Below, piece by piece: positions 60,931 to 64,000 of a stretch of DNA of 64,000 nt. The stretch is taken from the NCBI GenBank assembly GCA_963801475.1, contig CAWDEX010000001.1:2852001-2916000 (forward strand), read 5' to 3'. Within the stretch, counting starts at the first letter, position 1, and every line of letters starts with the position of its first letter. A program made the translations under genes and the position numbers. The notes beneath the pieces were generated by a model. The model was not told where the DNA came from, did not search any database, and saw only the letters and a program-made list of their open reading frames with translations. The stretch is from DAOMFB01 sp963801475. Lineage in GTDB: Bacteria > Acidobacteriota > Thermoanaerobaculia > UBA5066.

Positions 60931-62199
60931 TCAGCTCCCCAGCATCCGGTTCTTCAGCATCAGCGTGGCCGTGGCCCGGAAGTGCTCGAAGTCGTCGTAG
61001 TTCGTCGCGGCGGCGCGGTTCTCCGCGGCCGGGCGGAAACGGCGGTCCACGGTGCCCACCGCCGCCCCGGTCTTCGCGCCGGAGATCTGCCGGGCCCCGA
61101 AGGTGACGGGGCGCGAGCGGGCCACGAGGCTGAACCGGAGACCGACGACCTGCGAGATGTCCCTCGGGGGCGCGGCGGCGTTCAGGCCGGCCTGCCAGGG
61201 GACGCCGTCCACGCACTCGGGGCAGACGCCGCCCTTGGCCGGATCGAGAAGCAGGGTCGACGAGTTCAGGAAGCTTCCGTCCGTGTAGAGGTACGCGACC
61301 TGGAAGTCCTCGACGTTCTCGATGATCGGGACGAAATTCGCGCCCGGGTTGTCGGTGGCCGGGTCGAAGAGGCCGGTCTTCTGCTCGAGGCTGGGGACGC
61401 CGTTCACGGTCCGGACGCGGAACGAGAACGCCTCGAGCCCCGTGACGAGGAAGACCGGGTCCAGGAAGGTGGCCGAGTGCCCGCCCGGCGGGTCGATCGT
61501 CCCCTTCGGAACCGCGTCGCCCGGGTCGGCCTGGATGTGGATGTTCGCGCCGTTCCCCATCGTGCAGCTGCAGGCCGCGTCGGCGGCCACGTAGGCGCTG
61601 ATCTTGAAATACTGCCAGGAGGCGTTGTTGTCCTGCAGGAGGAGGAAAGCGGTGCTGACCCCGCCGTTCTCGCGGGTCAGGGCCTTGAACGCGGCCATGT
61701 TCGCGGCGTCGTCGTTGGTCGCACCGCAGCCGTCGCGGTAGCCGACATAGAAGTCGCGCGTGGGCGGTGAATAGCCCGGCCAGACGGCGGAGCCGGCATA
61801 GGTCACGAGGTATTTCGCGGGCGCTCCCGTCGGCAGGATCAGCGAGACGACGTCGGTGTCCTGGTCGCCGAAACCCGCGGCGGCCTGGGCGGCGGTGAGA
61901 TTGTCGTAGGTCGCCTGCACGCGGCTCGCGGGGTTCGTCGCGTCGCTGTTGTAGTAGGCCACGATGGCGTTCGGCGCCATGAACGAGACGTCGGTCGCCC
62001 CCTGAAGGAAATGCGAGAGGTAGTCGACCGCGCGGCGCGCCGTCTGCCGGGGCTCGATGACCCACTGGACCCTCTCGGCGAAGGAGCGCATCGTGAAGAG
62101 GAGCGTCAGCGCCACGACCATCACGACGACGAGGAGCGTCAGCGAGACCATCGCCTCGGCGAGGCTGAAGCCCCGCTCACGCTCAGAACGCGGCGACAT
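60931..62199 (-). CDS. pilW: PilW-like minor pilin
   Basis: 422 residues. Class III leader and helix: ERERGFSLAEAMVSLTLLVVVMVVALTLLF (cleavage after Gly, Phe+1, Glu+5). The large globular domain contains two Cys pairs (ACSCTMG and GVCPECVDG). Members of this family initiate pilus assembly with PilV, PilX, FimT and PilY1. The start overlaps the pilV 3' end by 17 nt. Confidence 0.88.
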   Translation of the reverse strand: MSPRSERERGFSLAEAMVSLTLLVVVMVVALTLLFTMRSFAERVQWVIEPRQTARRAVDYLSHFLQGATDVSFMAPNAIVAYYNSDATNPASRVQATYDNLTAAQAAAGFGDQDTDVVSLILPTGAPAKYLVTYAGSAVWPGYSPPTRDFYVGYRDGCGATNDDAANMAAFKALTRENGGVSTAFLLLQDNNASWQYFKISAYVAADAACSCTMGNGANIHIQADPGDAVPKGTIDPPGGHSATFLDPVFLVTGLEAFSFRVRTVNGVPSLEQKTGLFDPATDNPGANFVPIIENVEDFQVAYLYTDGSFLNSSTLLLDPAKGGVCPECVDGVPWQAGLNAAAPPRDISQVVGLRFSLVARSRPVTFGARQISGAKTGAAVGTVDRRFRPAAENRAAATNYDDFEHFRATATLMLKNRMLGS

Positions 62200-62716
62200 A
62201 GTCCACTCGCTTCAGGTTCCTGAACGTCACCCCGAAGTAACGCCGCACGGCGGCAACGTCGTCGGTCGGAACCGCGGAGACGGTGATCACCCAGAGGGCG
62301 TTTGCGCTGGCGCTGGAGCGCTCGATCGTGTACGAGATCTTGTAGGGGCCGTTCTCTTCCTCCATGACGTTTGCGCCGCCCGGGCCCCAATACGTCCATT
62401 GGATGCCCGTGTTCGTGTATGGCAAAGAGTAGGTTCCAGCCACGATCGGGCTCGGCACGCCCGATCCGGCCGGTGCCACGAGCGGGGGGTTCCGGCGCCC
62501 GATCGCGTAACAGAACCGGATGTTCTCGACGACCTGCTGGCACTTGAAGAGCAGATCTGTCCGCGCGGCCGCTCCGGCGCTGGCCAGGAGCGCGAGGGAG
62601 AAGAGCTGGAGGATGCCGGCCACCATGATGGAGAGAATCGCCATCGCCACGAGGACCTCGATGAGGCTCGAGCCGCGGCGGGACGAACGGGGGCGGCGCC
62701 GGAAGAGCTTCGTCAT
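62183..62716 (-). CDS. pilV: PilV-like minor pilin
   Basis: 177 residues. Prepilin signal SSRRGSSLIEVLVAMAILSIMVAGILQLF: cleavage after Gly, Ser+1, Glu+5. The globular part has FKCQQVVENIRFCYAIG with a likely disulfide pair. It belongs to the GspI/PilV family and follows fimT by 6 nt. Confidence 0.85.
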   Translation of the reverse strand: MTKLFRRRPRSSRRGSSLIEVLVAMAILSIMVAGILQLFSLALLASAGAAARTDLLFKCQQVVENIRFCYAIGRRNPPLVAPAGSGVPSPIVAGTYSLPYTNTGIQWTYWGPGGANVMEEENGPYKISYTIERSSASANALWVITVSAVPTDDVAAVRRYFGVTFRNLKRVDYVAAF

Positions 62717-62722
62717 GGCGCC

Positions 62723-63370
62723 TCAGTAGGGGATCTCCACGATCTGGATGCCCCAGGCCGGCGAGATCCGGAGCTGGTAGTTGCGCTTCGGGAGAAGGCG
62801 GCCCGACACCATCTGCGCATGGGTGATCGAGAGCGTCGCGGTCTGCGCGATCTGCACCGGCGGCGCCAGGGTGGCATCCATCGCCCGGCCAAACGTGTCG
62901 CAGGCCAGGAGGCGGACCTTCGTGGCGTCCGTGTCGTTGTCCGACCAGGACGACGACTCGATCTGACCCGCGTTCGCCGTCGAGAAGCAGATCTGCGCGG
63001 TGTCGATCGTGAGCCGCTCGACGAGGATGTCGGCGAACGGATTCGTCGTCTGCAGGGTTCCGACGTGGGTGTTCCCGGGGTCGTTCGTGATGTTGTCGGC
63101 CCAGAGTTCCACCGGCATGATCCCGCCGGCGAGGGGACCGATGCGGAGGAACATCGTGGCGCCGCGCCGCTGGGCCTCGAGATAGGCCCGGGAGGCGGTC
63201 AGCTCGAGGCCCTGCACCGTCGACGACAGACGACCCTTCTGAAGCGTCCGCATCACCTCGATCCCCGCCACCGTCAGCATGATCCCGAGGATCGCGAGGA
63301 CGATCAGAAGCTCCACGAGGCTGAAGCCGCGCTCCCCCGAGGGCCTGTGGCCTGCTCGACACCTCAACAT
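62723..63370 (-). CDS. fimT: FimT/GspH-like minor pilin
   Basis: 215 residues from ATG 63370. Prepilin signal SGERGFSLVELLIVLAILGIMLTVAGIEVMRTL with cleavage after Gly, Phe+1, Glu+5. The globular domain has the GspH layout (LELTASRAYLEAQRRGATMFLRI). Some FimT proteins bind DNA during uptake. It is the first gene of the minor-pilin operon fimT-pilV-pilW-pilX. The 210-bp upstream gap holds the 17-nt pilus motif and TAGGAT about 30 nt before the ATG. Confidence 0.87.
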   Translation of the reverse strand: MLRCRAGHRPSGERGFSLVELLIVLAILGIMLTVAGIEVMRTLQKGRLSSTVQGLELTASRAYLEAQRRGATMFLRIGPLAGGIMPVELWADNITNDPGNTHVGTLQTTNPFADILVERLTIDTAQICFSTANAGQIESSSWSDNDTDATKVRLLACDTFGRAMDATLAPPVQIAQTATLSITHAQMVSGRLLPKRNYQLRISPAWGIQIVEIPY

Positions 63371-63497
63371 AAATCCGTCACACCCGAGACTGCGAGACGC
63401 ATGCCGTGATCCTATTCTCCTGCGGAAACGACTCTCCGGCAAGACCTTGTCGAACGAACGCGGTTTCGATCGACGTCGCCTCTGCCCGCCGGGCCGA

Positions 63498-63514
63498 CAC
63501 TTTTCGTAACAGGA
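63498..63514. promoter_or_regulatory. 17-nt motif shared by two pilus leaders (copy upstream of fimT)
   Basis: CACTTTTCGTAACAGGA, identical to 60279-60295, about 130 nt before the fimT ATG in the same orientation relative to the gene. It also lies 68 nt before the divergent GTG at 63582, so it could influence that gene. A small palindrome CCCTCCGGAGGG follows at 63529-63540. Confidence 0.55.
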
Positions 63515-63581
63515 AGAGACCGCCCGACCCTCCGGAGGGCCGCAAAAGGGCGGTCGGCTACCATAGCCGGAGGAGTCCGCC

Positions 63582-64000
63582 GTGGTCCTCGAGAAGCTCC
63601 GGAAGGGTCTCAGGAGCGAGCCGCCCTGGGTGACGCAGCTCAGGGAGCATCGCTGGACGTCCGACGCCCAGCGGAAGGAGCTCCTGGACCGCTTCGTCGC
63701 CCTCTCGAATCCCGAAGCCGAGTGGGTGACGTGGACGGCGCTCGACCCGAACCCCGATCTCCGGGCCGCGGGAATCAGCATCCTCCGACGTCGTGGAGAC
63801 CGCGACGCCTACCACGCCCTCGCCGCGCTCCTCCACACGCGCTCCGAGGCCGCCCGCCGCGCCATCCTCCGGTTCCTGAAGGACCTCGCCGGGCCGGACC
63901 TGGGGGCCGTGCTCATGGAGCTGGCGTCCGTCTCCGACGAGAAAGGCCGTCTCGCGGCTCTCGAGCTGTCGCCCGGCCTGCCGGGAGAAGCGGCGTTCGA
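63582..64000 (+). CDS. HEAT-repeat-like protein, N-terminal part (runs off the window)
   Basis: GTG 63582 is preceded by GGAGGAG (9 nt upstream) and by TACCAT as a possible -10. The 139 codons before the window end have no stop. Repeating helix pairs are visible: VALSNPEAEWVTWTAL, LRAAGISILRRRGDRDAYHALAALLH, EAARRAILRFLKDLAGPDLGAVLME, DEKGRLAALEL. That pattern is typical of HEAT/PBS-lyase repeats, which make protein-binding solenoids. No catalytic motif. It faces away from the pilus operon. Confidence 0.65.
   Translation, partial: MVLEKLRKGLRSEPPWVTQLREHRWTSDAQRKELLDRFVALSNPEAEWVTWTALDPNPDLRAAGISILRRRGDRDAYHALAALLHTRSEAARRAILRFLKDLAGPDLGAVLMELASVSDEKGRLAALELSPGLPGEAAF

Noticed and set aside
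60100..63600. Sigma-54 promoters ahead of the pilus genes
   Set aside because: Because an NtrC-type regulator is nearby I looked for GG-N10-GC with TGGC/TTGC context upstream of pilY1 and fimT; no convincing match was found.

Overview
This is a GC-rich (around 70 percent), gene-dense bacterial chromosome segment with 61 protein-coding features. PilY1 is split into two of these entries and two genes run off the window ends. I found no rRNA, tRNA, CRISPR array or phage/IS transposase gene. Gene content (LptD, BamA-like Omp85 protein and type IV pilus genes, hence a Gram-negative envelope; MXAN_5187-like and DUF507 proteins; TIGR02757; a DUF3501/Fe-S/rubrerythrin module) fits an Acidobacteriota lineage such as Thermoanaerobaculia, with a delta-proteobacterium as the alternative. 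That assignment is inference. No stretch over 300 bases lacks a gene.

Layout: 1-6.9 kb holds a broken holA, then a minus-strand housekeeping run rplU-rpmA-obgE-nadD-rsfS-(sigma54-type AAA protein)-rlmH-dksA-like, and a lemA-TPM-TPM exported-protein operon. 6.9-11.6 kb is a peroxide-defence block: sixA, DUF3501, an HdrD/GlpC-like Fe-S protein and rubrerythrin, divergent from ahpC-trxB, with two PerR-like operators between them. 11.7-17 kb holds an Omp85 protein, PduO cobalamin adenosyltransferase, PHP phosphatase, a QueD-like protein, FKBP and a cyclic-2,3-diphosphoglycerate synthetase homolog. 17.1-24.6 kb is one tightly overlapped sugar-phosphate operon tal-tkt-zwf-pgl-glk-fbp. 24.6-28.6 kb has hflX, a TIGR02757 protein, a TlpA-like thioredoxin and two unknowns.

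28.7-35.9 kb is a minus-strand run: thiolase, succinyl-CoA:3-ketoacid CoA-transferase (scoAB), lptD, a fused polyprenol-kinase/DUF92 protein and a UbiA prenyltransferase. 36-39.5 kb has ruvX, mltG and a pseudokinase-TonB fusion. 39.5-44.7 kb has a DsbA-like exported thioredoxin and an acyl-CoA carboxylase operon. 44.7-50.4 kb has tldD/pmbA homologs, a TPR lipid-exposed or exported protein, an MXAN_5187-like protein and selA. 50.4-63.4 kb is a type IV pilus accessory locus: NtrC/PilR-type regulator, PilW-like proteins, PilY1, PilX, PilV and FimT. PilY1 carries a 1.47-kb array of 12-bp repeats (Thr-Pro-Thr-X) inside its vWA domain, and the assembled frame is broken there.

Features not explained by ordinary annotation: (i) a family of short GC-rich palindromic elements (G6TGC ... 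GAACCCGGC ... C6) in at least five places, one of them in frame inside transketolase and one forming the 3' end of scoA; (ii) many operon-first genes have TANNNT 6-10 nt before the start codon and no Shine-Dalgarno, which suggests leaderless transcription; (iii) two genes that appear to start at CTG in a CTGA overlap; (iv) an exact 17-nt motif ahead of two pilus transcription units.
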